Below are positions 1 through 11,300 of a stretch of 64,000 bases of DNA, piece by piece. How positions within the stretch are numbered: position 1 is the first letter of the stretch; each line of letters starts with the position of its first letter. The stretch comes from Paraspadella gotoi (taxonomy: Eukaryota; Chaetognatha), in NCBI GenBank assembly GCA_051294375.1, contig CM119264.1:10887832-10951831 (forward strand). Reading direction: 5' to 3'. The position numbers and the translations under genes are program-made. The notes under the pieces are model-generated. The model was not told the origin of the DNA and did no database searches. It was given only the letters and a program-made list of their open reading frames with translations.

Positions 1-120
1 GCCGCTCATCCGAAAGCGAGTTGATGGGGCGCCATCGCGTTTTCTTTGTTAAAATAAATGCGTTATCGTTGAGTAAATCAAACGTCGGTCAATTGCATGG
101 ATTGTTTTTGTCACAAGGAA

Positions 121-126
121 GGGAGA

Positions 127-157
<31 letters not shown>

Positions 158-158
158 G

Positions 159-222
<64 letters not shown>

Positions 223-284
223 AGAGAGGAGAGAGATGAGAGAGAGAGCTTTGAGAGAGAGAGAGAGAGAGAGAGAGAATATTT
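121..284. repeat. GA-rich microsatellite
   Basis: A run of mostly (GA)n dinucleotides with scattered AGA/GGA interruptions. Both strands are open over parts of it, but the apparent peptides are only Arg-Glu repeats, so I do not call a gene. Confidence 0.95.
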
Positions 285-1000
285 GGGGCTAACTTAATAA
301 CAAAAATTGTCTATAGTAATTAATTCATCTACTTCTAAATTCTTCTAATCTGCGTAATCATTCTCTTCTGCCATCTCCTTTTTCTTTATCTTTTCCATCC
401 TCGCTTCCCTCTCATCCCTTCGACCTTCTCAGACCAATTCCCTTGTGTTCAGGTGATTTGATTAATCGAATTCGACCAAAAAACGAAAGAGTTCGTTTCT
501 TTTTCCGCTGCTTCTTTGTTTTTTGTTTTTTTCTTCCTCCAGTTTGTTTATTTTTTTTTCCTAATTATTTCAAATGGCGCGTATCGGAAACGCTGGCACT
601 GTGAGGCGTCAGATCGGGTCGATCTCTGAAGTTCCCTGAATTGAAAATGATTCTTAAAATCTATGTACTCGATTGAACATTCATTGCAAGCAATTCTTTC
701 CAACGAACTTTTACATTCGGGACTCCCAATGAAAAAACTGTAAAAATATTTTTAACCGAAGTAAGACACAATGAAAAATGGCGTAACGTACTTGTTCCGT
801 GCATAAAAAAAATCACCGTTCAATATTATTATATTTCTTTTTATTTTTTGAAACGTTATAGTTCATTTGGTGATATCTAAAATATCAAGCAAATCTTTTT
901 TTGTTTTTTAGATATGACTGAATATAAGGTGAAAGATGATAATTTTTTTTTAAAAGTTACTTATTCATATTTATTCATAGAACTCTAATAGAAAAAAATT
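285..1000. other. intergenic, no gene recognised
   Basis: AT-rich sequence with a pyrimidine-rich part at about 360-560. The only coding-like item is a 21-codon ATG frame at 574-639, more GC-rich than its surroundings. It has no recognisable family and could be a fragment of a leader or exon. Nothing else can be supported here. Confidence 0.5.
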
Positions 1001-2145
1001 TAAAAAAATAATAGTACTAATAGTTAGAGTTATGTCTCAAATTGATGGAAAAAAAACCTCATTTAAAATTCGATCGGGAAGTGGGGTAACTAAGGCTTAC
1101 CAATGGCATCCTCCACACCCATTGTTCTCTTCAAATAATTTTTTTATTTAATCATATTGAAAGGAAAAAAAAAAAAATAGAATGCAGGTTTCAGAAAGGG
1201 TACAGATAATCTGGACTTATTGACATGATAACCATGACCTTTTATATCTTGTGAAATAGGGGCAGTAAAGAAATCTAAATATTTATATCATTAAGTCAGT
1301 CAATGAACCCTTTCCAATGGGCTATTACGAGAAATATTTTTCTTAATTAAAAATGATGATAAATATAGAATTAAATTCCTTGCTATATTTAAAAAAAATT
1401 ATCAATACAATTTAACACAATGATGTTTTGCTTTGTCAAATATGTTACCAGCTATATAATTTTTTACAACTTTATTATGATAAACAAGCAGTGTGTCAAG
1501 CTTTTAGTTTGCAGTTAAAGATAATGAAAAATGACAATTTTTTTTTCACAGACAAGAAGGTAGATGTCCAGACTGTTTATATCAAGCTGAAAACATTTTT
1601 GTATTTATCATTTTTAATATTTAAAAATGCATTTTATTAAGCTACAACATAAATTTTTGCTTGTTTTTTACTTTAACTGAAAAATATAAGCAATTTTATG
1701 GAATAAAAAAAAATTTAATAATAAACACAAATGTAATTCAGTCTTTTCTTTTTCAAATTACAAAAGAAAAAGAAAAAATTTTATATGCCTTCATTAAAAT
1801 TTTTAAAGCAAAAAACTGTTATACTTTTAACTCTGATTTAAACAAAAGCTGTGTAAAGATTTATGGATTTAATTTAATAAAACTCTTTTAGAAAGGTGTC
1901 CCATGATTAGGGCTTTAATTTGATACCACATCCACCTTGCTACCTCTTTTCTTTCAAAAGTTATTTAAAAAATAACTTTTTTTAAATTACGCAGTACAAA
2001 TCTTTGTTAAATAAAAATTTCGGCAAAGCGGGAATATCTCACTTATTTCTATTGGTACAATACTTAAATTTCAAAATAAAACTTGAAGAAAATTTTTTTG
2101 TCATTTAGAGACATATCACTTTCAGATGTACCCATCGTATAATAA
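1000..2145 (+). repeat. dispersed repeat, copy I
   Basis: This stretch matches, in reverse complement, the sequence at about 49820-51000. Shared blocks include the segments near 1030-1110, 1430-1600, 1640-1700, 1880-2000 and 2100-2130. The match is clear but diverged, with small indels. The other copy is a bounded insertion of about 1.57 kb with a target-site duplication, so this is probably an older relic of the same non-autonomous element. Short open frames inside it (for example 1428-1640) are AT-rich and look like chance. Confidence 0.8.
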
Positions 2146-2232
2146 TTTATTTATTTATTTCCCCAAAAAAGCCTAATTAGAAAAGTTGAATTTTTTTCAA
2201 ATTGTTGGAAAAAAAATTTTGTCTGACCTATG

Positions 2233-2375
2233 CTCATTGAGAATAATGGTTTTGCATAGAAAATCAAAATATCAAAAAAATAAAAAAATCAGCCTCTAGA
2301 AAAATCGAAAGGCTAGAGGCTGATTTTTTTAGAATTGCAAAATTTTTTTCCTGACTCATAATCCATTATTCTCAA
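2233..2375. repeat. long perfect hairpin
   Basis: Positions 2282-2299 and 2313-2330 are a perfect 18-bp inverted repeat (AAAAAAATCAGCCTCTAG and its complement) around a 13-nt loop. An outer weaker pair, TTGAGAATAATGG near 2236 and CCATTATTCTCAA near 2362, extends the fold. It has the shape of a small foldback element next to repeat copy I. Confidence 0.8.
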
Positions 2376-4240
2376 GTTTCAAAATATTTTTTTTCCAAAA
2401 TCATTCAATCAATTTTTTTTTTATTAATTTAAAATGTTTTTATGATGTTGTTTTTGTTTGAAAGAATTGAAAAAAAGTGAAAAATATAGTAATTATATAA
2501 GGTTTTTAAAAATACCTTGGAAATATTAAATAATTAGACACAAGGGGAGTAAGCAGAGAAAACTTCCCATTCATAAAAGAAATTGAAAATGAATTTGTCA
2601 TAATATTATTTAGATTAATTGACTAATTACAAATAAATGATTCATATAAATTGAGCAAATGATGGGTAAAAAATATTCATCTTGGTCTCGGTTAACTATT
2701 AGGTTATCGTTAAAGTTTTGTTTATATAATATTAATATTTTTTTTGCATTTATAAAAGCAATTGTCTAAAATTTTGTAAGCGTTTCGAGCTATATTGCTT
2801 CATCTTTTTTACTATTTTTGATCTAGTTAGCTTTTTTGTTGATGGTCAAGGGTTATGGTCAGATACAGTAATGTCCAGTAGTGTATATCGCACATATTAT
2901 CAAAAGTAATGATCAATTAATTTGGCTCAGAAACAATTTTAAAGGGACAAAATCAAGCACGAGACTGTTTCGCCACGTTATTTTTCATTGTGTCGTAAAC
3001 GTATCCGTTCAACCGCAAAATTCTGTTTCTCTTTCATTTCTTTCCTTCGATTCTATTTTTTTTTTTTCTCTTCTCCTTATTTCATCGTCGCGTTTCTTCC
3101 TTTTTCCGCGTCGTTTATATTTGACACGCGGAGTGTCGATCTCTTTTTTTTTTTCATTGATTTTTCGTCGTCTCTCTCTCATTTTTCCACCTCACCCTTA
3201 GCCCTCACCTCCTTAACTCATCTTTTACTTTCTTTTGACTTTCCCTTTTGTCTTCAACTCTTTCTTTTCATTCCCCGGTTTCCCTCTTCCACCGAGTGTC
3301 GCTCCGAGAATTGCGGAAGCAAAAATGACAAACGAGTTTCCTCAGACACATTCATTAGATGATCTCGGACCGGGACCTGGGGATGGTGGAAGGAAGAAGG
3401 AAGCGGGAAAGTGAAGCGAGGAAAGAGAGACAATAATGTCAATAAAAGAAATAAGATGAGAAAACAATACTGGGCAGCAGTAAATTGTCCGAGTGTCGCT
3501 GTCTGACCGTACATTGATACTGGACCCTACTACTACTTCGATTGAGAATACTTGACGGACTCGTCTGTGACCACTGACCAGTAACCACGGAGAGTGTCTT
3601 CGCCCAATCGACGGAAATGGGGTCTTTCACGCGTGAACCCAAGTCTTCCGCGGACGATCCTCCGCGCGCGATTTAACACGAAAGTGGTCTCGCCTATACC
3701 AATCTTGGGAAATGGGGAAAAATGGCGGATCTTCCTCGGTTCGTCGAGAACCCAAAGTGAAGGTCCAAGGTTGATTTTTTTTCTGTTTCTTCGAATCTTA
3801 GAATATTCTGAGGCACTGTAATAATACGTGCTTATTAAGCATTTTATTTTTACGAATTAGGTCTTACAAAGTCTGATAAAGTCAATTCAATTTCTTTTCG
3901 GTCTCCAAATAACTTGAAAGTTGATACTTGTTTTCAATTTACAATTCTTTCTCCCCCGTTTCTCCTCTCATCTTTACAGACAATCCCCGGATAAGGCGAC
4001 AGCTGCCTCGGCGCCCTCTGATAAACGAAGCGGGCGAAGGCTGGCAACCGGTGTCAACGAACGAGACGCGACCGGGGAAATGTCACCCAGACGAGCGCAA
4101 CAACAACAACAACACGAGACTGATGAAAACGGTAGCATCGAGTTTCACTCGTCTTCAGATGGGACGCATCAAAGTGAAAGACATGTTCCGAAATCAAAAA
4201 CCAACCAATTAAAGTAAATTCTGCGAACGTCGACCATAAT
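2376..4240. other. intergenic and probable tetraspanin 5' leader
   Basis: To about 2900 the sequence is AT-rich without genes. From about 3000 to 3350 it is pyrimidine-rich. At 3980 a good acceptor (TCTTTACAG) precedes a GC-richer block running to the tetraspanin start at 4241, probably a 5' UTR exon. That block holds an upstream ATG frame at 4080-4214 (45 codons, with a short Gln run), which could reduce translation of the main frame. Confidence 0.45.
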
Positions 4241-6694
4241 ATGGCCTCACAAGAGTTGTCGCACTGCATCAAATACTTGATGTTCTTCTTCAACTTTGTG
4301 TTTTTGGTGAGTAACATATATTTTGATCATGTTCAGTAGGTAACGAGGGGGAAATGGTTAAATGGTTAATAAAATGTAAATGATTCGAGATCTATTTTTA
4401 AAACTGAGTTAACTTTAAATGTAAAAAACTTAAAAATTCTCGATCCACTCCATTGTCTCCCCCTCTCCCAACCATATGTATCGCCAGGTCGGAGGCACAG
4501 TGCTGGTTACGTTGGGTCTTTGGATCGTGATAGACGAAACCGATTTGGAGGTTTTGCTCCAAACGCAATTGCTGACGACTTCGGCCTACCTCATGACTGC
4601 CGCCGGGATCGTCACCATACTCATTGCTTTCTTCGGATGCTTCGGGGCGTTGAGAGAGATCAAGATTTTGATCGCTATCGTGAGAACTTTTAATTTTTTT
4701 GTTTTTTTATAGCTTAAAAGTGTATTTAAATTAATAAATACCTAAAATGTGCCTTGAAAATAAAAGCGTTTTCCTTAAAAAGTTAGACGTTACTTCGAGT
4801 TTTGTTACTTTATACCAATGCTTAATAATTTTTTTACAGTACTTTTTCTGCCTGGCTCTCCTCTTTATGGCTTTGATTGTTGGCAGCATTCTCCTGTTTG
4901 TGTTCCAGGCTCAGGTAGGCTCTCTGAAACGGTTTTAACAATTGATTTGTGTATGAAAGAATAAATGATAAGAATGTTCAGTGTGTATGTATTGGCTACA
5001 GAAGTATTTCAGATCATTTTAATTATTTCGTCGTAAAAGTAATATTGTTAAAATTGCGCTTTCTTTAAAACCCAAGATTAAATACTGACACGAGCGATCA
5101 CTTTTTGAATTAGTTTTGGTTTAATCTCATCATATTAACCTGCTTCAAATCGTACTTTCTTTCTTATCTTATAACACCCTAATTTTTGCGAAATAAAACT
5201 AACTTGGGTAAGACAAAGTGCGTCGAAGTGAAAACTTATATGTTTGGTTTTAACGTTAATGGAGAGAAGTCGGGATTATTACTTGCAAATGTTTCATTCA
5301 TTCGTTTTGTATTTTTTACGTTTTTGCTTTTTTAAAAATACAAAAAAATAAAAATAAAAGTATTTTGTCAATGTAGACGGCATGCCTAGGCATAGAATTA
5401 GAGGTATCTTTAGATATTCTGTTTTCTGTTTTATTTTACTGACAACACCTTGCGAGGTAAAAAAAATGCCTAGACAACCCGGCGGCCAACGTCCGAGATG
5501 CTGAACGGCCTCGAAATGTTGTTCCGAGGTTCACACAATTATTAACAACATTATTATTAACAGCCGTTGTAACAGACGCGAAAAAAAGCACAGATCTTCT
5601 TTACACATACAATATCGTAACTTTCCCCTCTTATTAGAGCGTAGACCGTTAATTTAAATGTAAACAAAAATAAAGTGCCTGAATCGAATTTTCTTATTTT
5701 TCTCCATTCCCCCTAGCAGCGTCTAAATCTCAATCCTCGAACTCTCTAACATCAGCTTTTCTAAGTAATATAAAAATATTCAAGATTTGTCATATATTTT
5801 TTACAGATATACGAGGTATCTAAGAAAGCAATGCGATCGACTATGCTTGAGCGTTACGGAGTGACAGAAAAATTTAAATCAACCCTCAAGTACAAAGCAG
5901 TAACCGAAGCGTGGGATTGGGTCCAGAGAAATGTAAGTACTTTAAATTAAATTAAATTTTTCAAGCGTCGAGTCGTTCGTTCACTGTAAAATGTTATTTT
6001 TCATATCAGTTCAAGTGCTGTGGTCTCGAAGGAAACCAATCAGAAGCGCATTTCCTATGGCAAGAATCAAGATGGTTCGGAAACCAGCCTGAAGGTATTT
6101 TCGGTGTTTCTAATCAAAGGTTCAATGCTTTTGAAAGAAATAAATGTAGTGTACACTCACAAAAAGTTTCTCATTTCTGTAGGGCATATGAAGAAAAAAG
6201 TTCCAGACAGCTGCTGCACAGTGGTAGAGGATGGTACTTACCTCAATCAAGATGGATGCCAGGGCACAAGAAGTAAACTTTTGAAACCTTGGCCTCCGGA
6301 ACAATCATCCAATCAGCTGTACACCTCAGTATGTATGATGCACGAAGTAACATTTAGAATAAGTTATCATTTTAGTCATGATGTGCAACAGATTTCTAAT
6401 CTGAAATGGGGCCAATATTGCCTATTAATTGAATGAATGAAAAAATTTTTATTGATTTTACAAAGTTCATGACTAAGAAGAAAAAATCATTTTCAGGGAT
6501 GCTACAACAAGGTAAAAAACTTTGTGGAAGGCAATTCAAGCAGAATTGCTATTATTGGAGCATGCCTGGGATGTCTTCAGGTTGGCAGCTTCTTGTGAAA
6601 AATTATATTATCAAAGCCAAAAACAAGGTTTTCATCATTTTGACAGATTGCTGGAATGATTTTTTCAATTTGCCTTTTTCGGACTCTCCGCTAG
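4241..6694 (+). CDS. tetraspanin
   Basis: Four-pass membrane scaffold protein of 273 residues if translation ends at the first stop. Exons: 4241-4306, 4488-4679, 4840-4914, 5807-5932, 6010-6094, 6183-6328, 6497-6580, 6647-6694; all junctions keep phase with GT-AG introns. TM1 starts in exon 1 (HCIKYLMFFFNFVFL), TM2 and TM3 are in exons 2 and 3, with the polar FGCFGALRE turn between them. The large extracellular loop carries the family CCG motif (FKCCGLEG, exon 5), then PDSCC (exon 6) and a later GC pair, the usual disulfide pattern. TM4 spans exons 7 and 8 and ends FSICLFRTLR before TAG. The family organises membrane microdomains; the partner is unknown. The odd point is that the frame stays open after the TAG (next entry). 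Identification is firm; the subfamily is not assigned. Confidence 0.93.
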
Positions 6695-8442
6695 CAGCAG
6701 CGAAGTCGTTCCTCTAATTCTTCTCAGACGAAATTGCAGCATAACCAAAAACATAAATCTCATTACGGGAAAGGTAAGTACACAAAGGCTTGATATCATC
6801 ATTTGCATCGCCTATCATATAGGTATCTGCACGTAATACCAATTGTCCAACTTCTCTTCGTCAAACCAGGAGGAGATACAAGCGGCGTCTTAATCGAGAT
6901 CGACGGAACTCCCACTAATTCCGCGTCCACCTTCGACATGGTGGCTATAACAAACGTAATCGCTGGCGACGTGATGTCCTTCACAGGCACCGGTAGTACA
7001 TCCGGCGGCGCTGCGTCTTGTAATGGCGTAGACGGGAGCGCTTCCAGCACTACCGGACTTTATGCCTCCGCGGCTGCCGTTGAACGGTTACCCCCAGTGG
7101 GGACGTGGAAAAGAAGGACGGCACCGTCGATCAGCAGCGTCAGGTATTGAAAAGCGAAATAAAAAAAAAGTAACTTACGATTAAAACGAAAAGAAGAAAT
7201 AAAGATTGACTGACATTAACTGCAGGAGTTCGCTTCCTATCGCCACTTCTTCCCCTAACAAAACTCTTCCCCCGGATGACGATATGTCGCGTTCGTGGTT
7301 GTTCGATGTTAGCGGACTCAGCGTCGAAACAACCAGCGGCCTTCCGCCTTCTACCCCCAAAGCGAAAACGACCCCTCCGCAAAAAAGCAACTCCCAACTC
7401 CCCTCTGCCCACAAAGACGAAAGAAAGAAGAAATCTTCCGCGTCTTCGATATCGTCCGCGAAATACTCAGTCGTCGGAGAGAGCCGACTCCTCCGGTCGA
7501 GCTCCAACAATCGTCTCGTCCGAACCACGAGTCGTCAAAGCGTCGTCAACTCCGTTCATCGACCAAAAACGCCCACTGCTCCCGTTCAGCCCATGGTTGC
7601 CCAAGCCTCTTCAACCGCCCCCCAATTCTCCAAACCAATGCCGAATCCCTTTTTCGTCCCATGGGACGGTGGAGCGAAACTTCCGACTCCTCTCGGCGCG
7701 GAAGAAACTAGTTCGCTTAGGAATCAAGCCGCCGCCGTCGAGGCGGTTCGCTCCAACACGCCCGTTGTTCCTCGGCCCTCGAACGACGCGTATTTGCTAC
7801 TAAATCAGCGTCAGACTGAGTCGAGGAGCGAAACCTCGTCGCCGTTCATTATGCATCACCAAGCAAACGGAACACTAGATCATATCACCGATGAAGTACC
7901 CGGGGCGAAACAAAAACTGCTTCACGATTCAATACCCGGAGATAACGTGGGAGCGACCCGCTTGGGTATCTCGAACGGCAACCCATTTCCCGAATTAAAA
8001 GTAACCAAATGTTTTTTTTTTAAGCATGGCGTAATATATGTATATAAAATAAAATATACAGTTATCATTTTATGAGTGACCGAAAAGGGTTTGAGACACC
8101 TTGTGTCAATCTTTCTTTTTAGTCGATTGCACGCATTCCGGTCGGTGAATGTAAAAATAAGCCCAAACATTTTTTCCGGAGAACTATTATGAGAGACAAA
8201 AATTAAAACTGTAATTTTGATTATCTAAATAAACTCAAAGGAGCGTACAATAGAATTATATTTAATTACACTGCATATTCTAGGGCTCCGGATCTGTTCT
8301 GCCAAAAATGACTGAAGATCCAAATCAAACACTGGAGGAAGTAACAGCGCAAACAACAACTTATTATGGGGATACTGTATTCAATACCAATAGACCCTGG
8401 ATGAAGGTGGAGCCCATTTCCAGCAAAAAAATTAGAAGATGA
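6695..8442 (+). CDS. possible C-terminal extension of the tetraspanin (428 codons beyond UAG)
   Basis: After the TAG at 6692-6694 the same frame continues without a stop: 6695-6773, 6870-7143, 7226-8000 and 8284-8442 (TGA), all joined in phase (1, 2, 0). No ATG precedes it in frame nearby and there is no intergenic gap, so it looks like part of the tetraspanin transcription unit. The product would be a long, disordered cytoplasmic tail rich in Ser, Thr and Pro with basic patches, ending KKIRR. It could be reached by UAG read-through (context UAG CAG), or by a second acceptor at CCGCTAG|CAG (exon start 6695), which keeps phase but removes half of TM4. The intron after 8000 contains a repeat fragment (8140-8165). 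A sequencing error at the TAG is also possible. No domain is recognised. Confidence 0.6.
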
Positions 8443-8848
8443 ACATTGTATGAAATTCGTTTAAGTGTAAAATGGTTTTGAATTTACTATATATTTAGTT
8501 AAATGATTAAAAAAAATACTAGAATGAACAAAAAATGTTCGATAAAATTTTTTTATTTGTTCGCGAGCTTGTCAGATAATAAAAAAGAACCAAAATATCA
8601 AGCTAGCTATTGTCAGATAAATCCTGAACGAACGTCCCCGTTAAAGGAAACTGTTCAAAAAAATTAGAGCGTTTGTCCATGGTACAACGCCAATGATGTA
8701 TCAATGATGAATGTGAACAATATATAAAATACACTAAACAGAATTAGACAATACATAAGTAGCCAAATATAATAGTTAAAAACTGAAATTACTGAATAAA
8801 CTGAATAGTTAGTACGCTTGGTTGCCTGCCTTCCACCCTTTCCATCTC
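8443..8848. other. convergent 3' UTR region
   Basis: The plus-strand tetraspanin unit and the minus-strand TET gene end towards each other here. The sequence is AT-rich and presumably holds both 3' UTRs. I see no further gene. Confidence 0.6.
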
Positions 8849-11300
8849 TCATCGGTCCCCACCCGATCCATAACCCCCACGACTATCTCTTCCTCTGCCC
8901 GATCGGCCCCCACTATCTCGCACCCCCGCGTATCCTCTGCCACCGCCGAATCCACCGTCGCCATCGCCTCCACCCTCTGGTTTCGGTTCCTGACACCGCT
9001 TACATGTTTCGCGCCAAGAAAAGTTCATGTTTCCACAAGAACAATGCCAATCGCCAGGGCGAGAATCTGTGAAGAGAATTGTTTATTGATAAACTTCTCT
9101 CGTTTTTTGATGTTGAATTAAACTTCGATCTTACCGCTGCCCCGTCCTCCGCCACCGCGGCCACCTCCTCCGTAACCATCGCCCCGCCCGCCATAGCCTC
9201 CACCAGATGGCGCAGATCCCTCTCCAGCGCCCTCAGGCTTTGGCTTATTGCACCTTTTGCAAGCCATCCTCCAAGAGAAATTGTCATTTCCGCAATCGGG
9301 ACAGGGCCAGTCACCAGGTCGAGATCCTACGTGCATAAAATTTTATTCACAATATTGTTTAACTCATATCTGTTTACTCGGGGCTCAATTTCATTTGAAA
9401 TTTGAAATTTTAGATGCAAAGTTTTTTATTGTTTAAAAAAAAAAGGTAAAAGTGAAAAACTAACTAAAACTTACCAAATACAACGAAACGAAAGAATTAT
9501 CAATTAGAATTATCAATTATCAATCAGCTCATCAATTAAACAATGCATGCCAATAAATTTGGAATTAAAAGTAAATTTTTGGTGTTAATGATTAAGTTGG
9601 AAGTGACTGTTTAACGAAGGGGTTAGTGTTAAAAATTCGAGAAGGGTTTAGGTTTATGGTTTAGGATTAAGTTTTGGTTCGGGACTGGGTTATATATACT
9701 CATTTAAAACTCATTGAAATAGCTTTGACTAAAAATCAATTTACCTCCACGTCCACCTCCGCCGCCGCCACTGCCACCGCCGCCGCCACCGGCGCCGCCG
9801 CCGCCGCCGCCACCTGCCCCACCTCCGCCGGGTTTAGGTGTATTGCATTTCATGCAAACATCGCGTCTCGCAAAGTTGTTGTTGCCACAAGAGGGGCACG
9901 GCCAATCACCAGGACGAGAACCTCAATAGTTCAAGAGATATCAAAAAAACTAAACAGAAAATCCCAATCTCGAAGTTAAAATATGTAAAACTATGCCTTA
10001 ATACATAATAACAAATACGAGGAATATAGTTGTACATAAATTGAACGATTTGTATCTGAAACTTACCACCCGAGCCATCATTGCCACTAAACGATCCCCC
10101 ACCACCACCAGCTTCACTCTGTTTGGGCGTATTGCATTTCATGCAAACATCCCGTCGTGCGAAATTGTTATTTCCACAGGAAGAGCAAATCCAATCCCCA
10201 GGGCGAGAACCTTATAACCAAGAAAATAGAAAATAAGCAAGCAATAATTATTAAATTAAGGATTCCTGAAAAGTCAACCTCCGTCAGAGCCTCCATCGAA
10301 GCTTCTCCCCCCGCGTCCACCACCGCCTCGTCCTCCTCCTCCTCCACGTCCGCCTAGTGATTTGGAAAAAAAACATTATCACAGTGTAATAATAGGAATT
10401 TACAAAATAAAAATGACGTATTAATAACCACGGTTGGCTTTGCTGTAGTTCTGAACAACGGTGACTTCGATGACGCTTCCCGATCCTTGTTCTGGAAATT
10501 CTCGACCATTGAACCATTTCGGAGCGCTTTCCACTATTATCAATTACAGCAATAATAACAAATTTAATGTTTCTTTGAGACTCTCGGATGAAAAAAAAGG
10601 GTCTCGCCAGTATGGCGTAGTAACAGTTCTTTCATAATTTTTAATAACTTGCCAGCTGAGATATCTTCGTAGTGAATAAAAGCTGTCTTTTTTTCCCGGT
10701 TAAAAAATATTGACTTTTTGTCTTTCTTTGATTTGATTAATCCAATCTGAAAACAATTAGCCAGTAATGAATGTCAAGCACAACGCCAAAAATGTGAGTT
10801 TTATGAAACCTGTCCGAAGTATGACGCTATCTGATCCTCGGTAGTGCCATCTGGTAAATTAGCGACTTTCACCGTATCGAAAGGGGCGTCACTGTTTTCG
10901 TACCCCCCACCTCCTCCCCCATAGTTGCCTCCACCTCTCCCGCTGTAGATATGAGATTATAAGTTTTTTTTAAAATAACTTTAGACGAATAATATAAGTT
11001 TCGTAAACCACTTCGTTTCACTCTGTTCTTGAGGATGAAAACCAAAAATTTACCCAAAAAATACAGGGTACGACGAAGTAATTTAAATAATATCTTCATG
11101 CATATGCTTGGCAATGAAATCAGGTAGCTGCACTTTCATACATTACCTGTCATGCCAGGCCACACGCAAGGTTTTGACGTGCAGTCTTAAGAATCTTGCC
11201 TGTTTGCATATCCACTATTCCCCCCACCACCATGCGAGTAATAACTCGCTTGTGATCCGTAATTTCCATTAGATCCATATCCGCCGTCGTACTGAGCCAT
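8849..11300 (-). CDS. TET (FUS/EWS/TAF15)-type RNA-binding protein with four RanBP2 zinc fingers
   Basis: RNA-binding nuclear protein of 412 residues. Exons on the minus strand: 11300-11200, 10942-10810, 10746-10653, 10533-10429, 10353-10279, 10210-10067, 9921-9745, 9326-9135, 9066-8849. Order: short Tyr/Gly/Ser/Gln N-terminus ([17 protein letters not shown]), one RRM (from DTVKVANLP to [10 protein letters not shown]), RGG segment, then four zinc fingers, each starting SRPGDW and each in its own exon, with Gly/Arg-rich linkers and an RGG tail. Fingers 1-3 have the W-x-C-x2-C...N...C-x2-C pattern; finger 4 reads WHCSCGN, one residue short between the first two Cys. The four finger exons lie between phase-1 introns, as expected from exon duplication. 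Introns 1 and 3 have GC donors (CAG|GCAAGA, CTG|GCAAGT). FUS, EWS and TAF15 have one finger. The role is presumably in transcription and splicing. Confidence 0.93.
9427..9744. other. TET gene intron 7
   Basis: AT-rich intron sequence between the second and third zinc-finger exons. It contains a GGTTTAGG-like degenerate motif at about 9620-9670. No gene is seen. Confidence 0.6.

Noticed and set aside
1428-1891. Two AT-rich open frames near the left end
   Set aside because: They lie inside a dispersed repeat and are composed mainly of Lys, Asn, Phe and Ile, as expected from base bias. The other repeat copy does not keep the frames.
9906-10142. Separate small minus-strand genes at each zinc-finger exon
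   Set aside because: The fingers are exons of one gene; all are joined by phase-1 introns with good splice sites.
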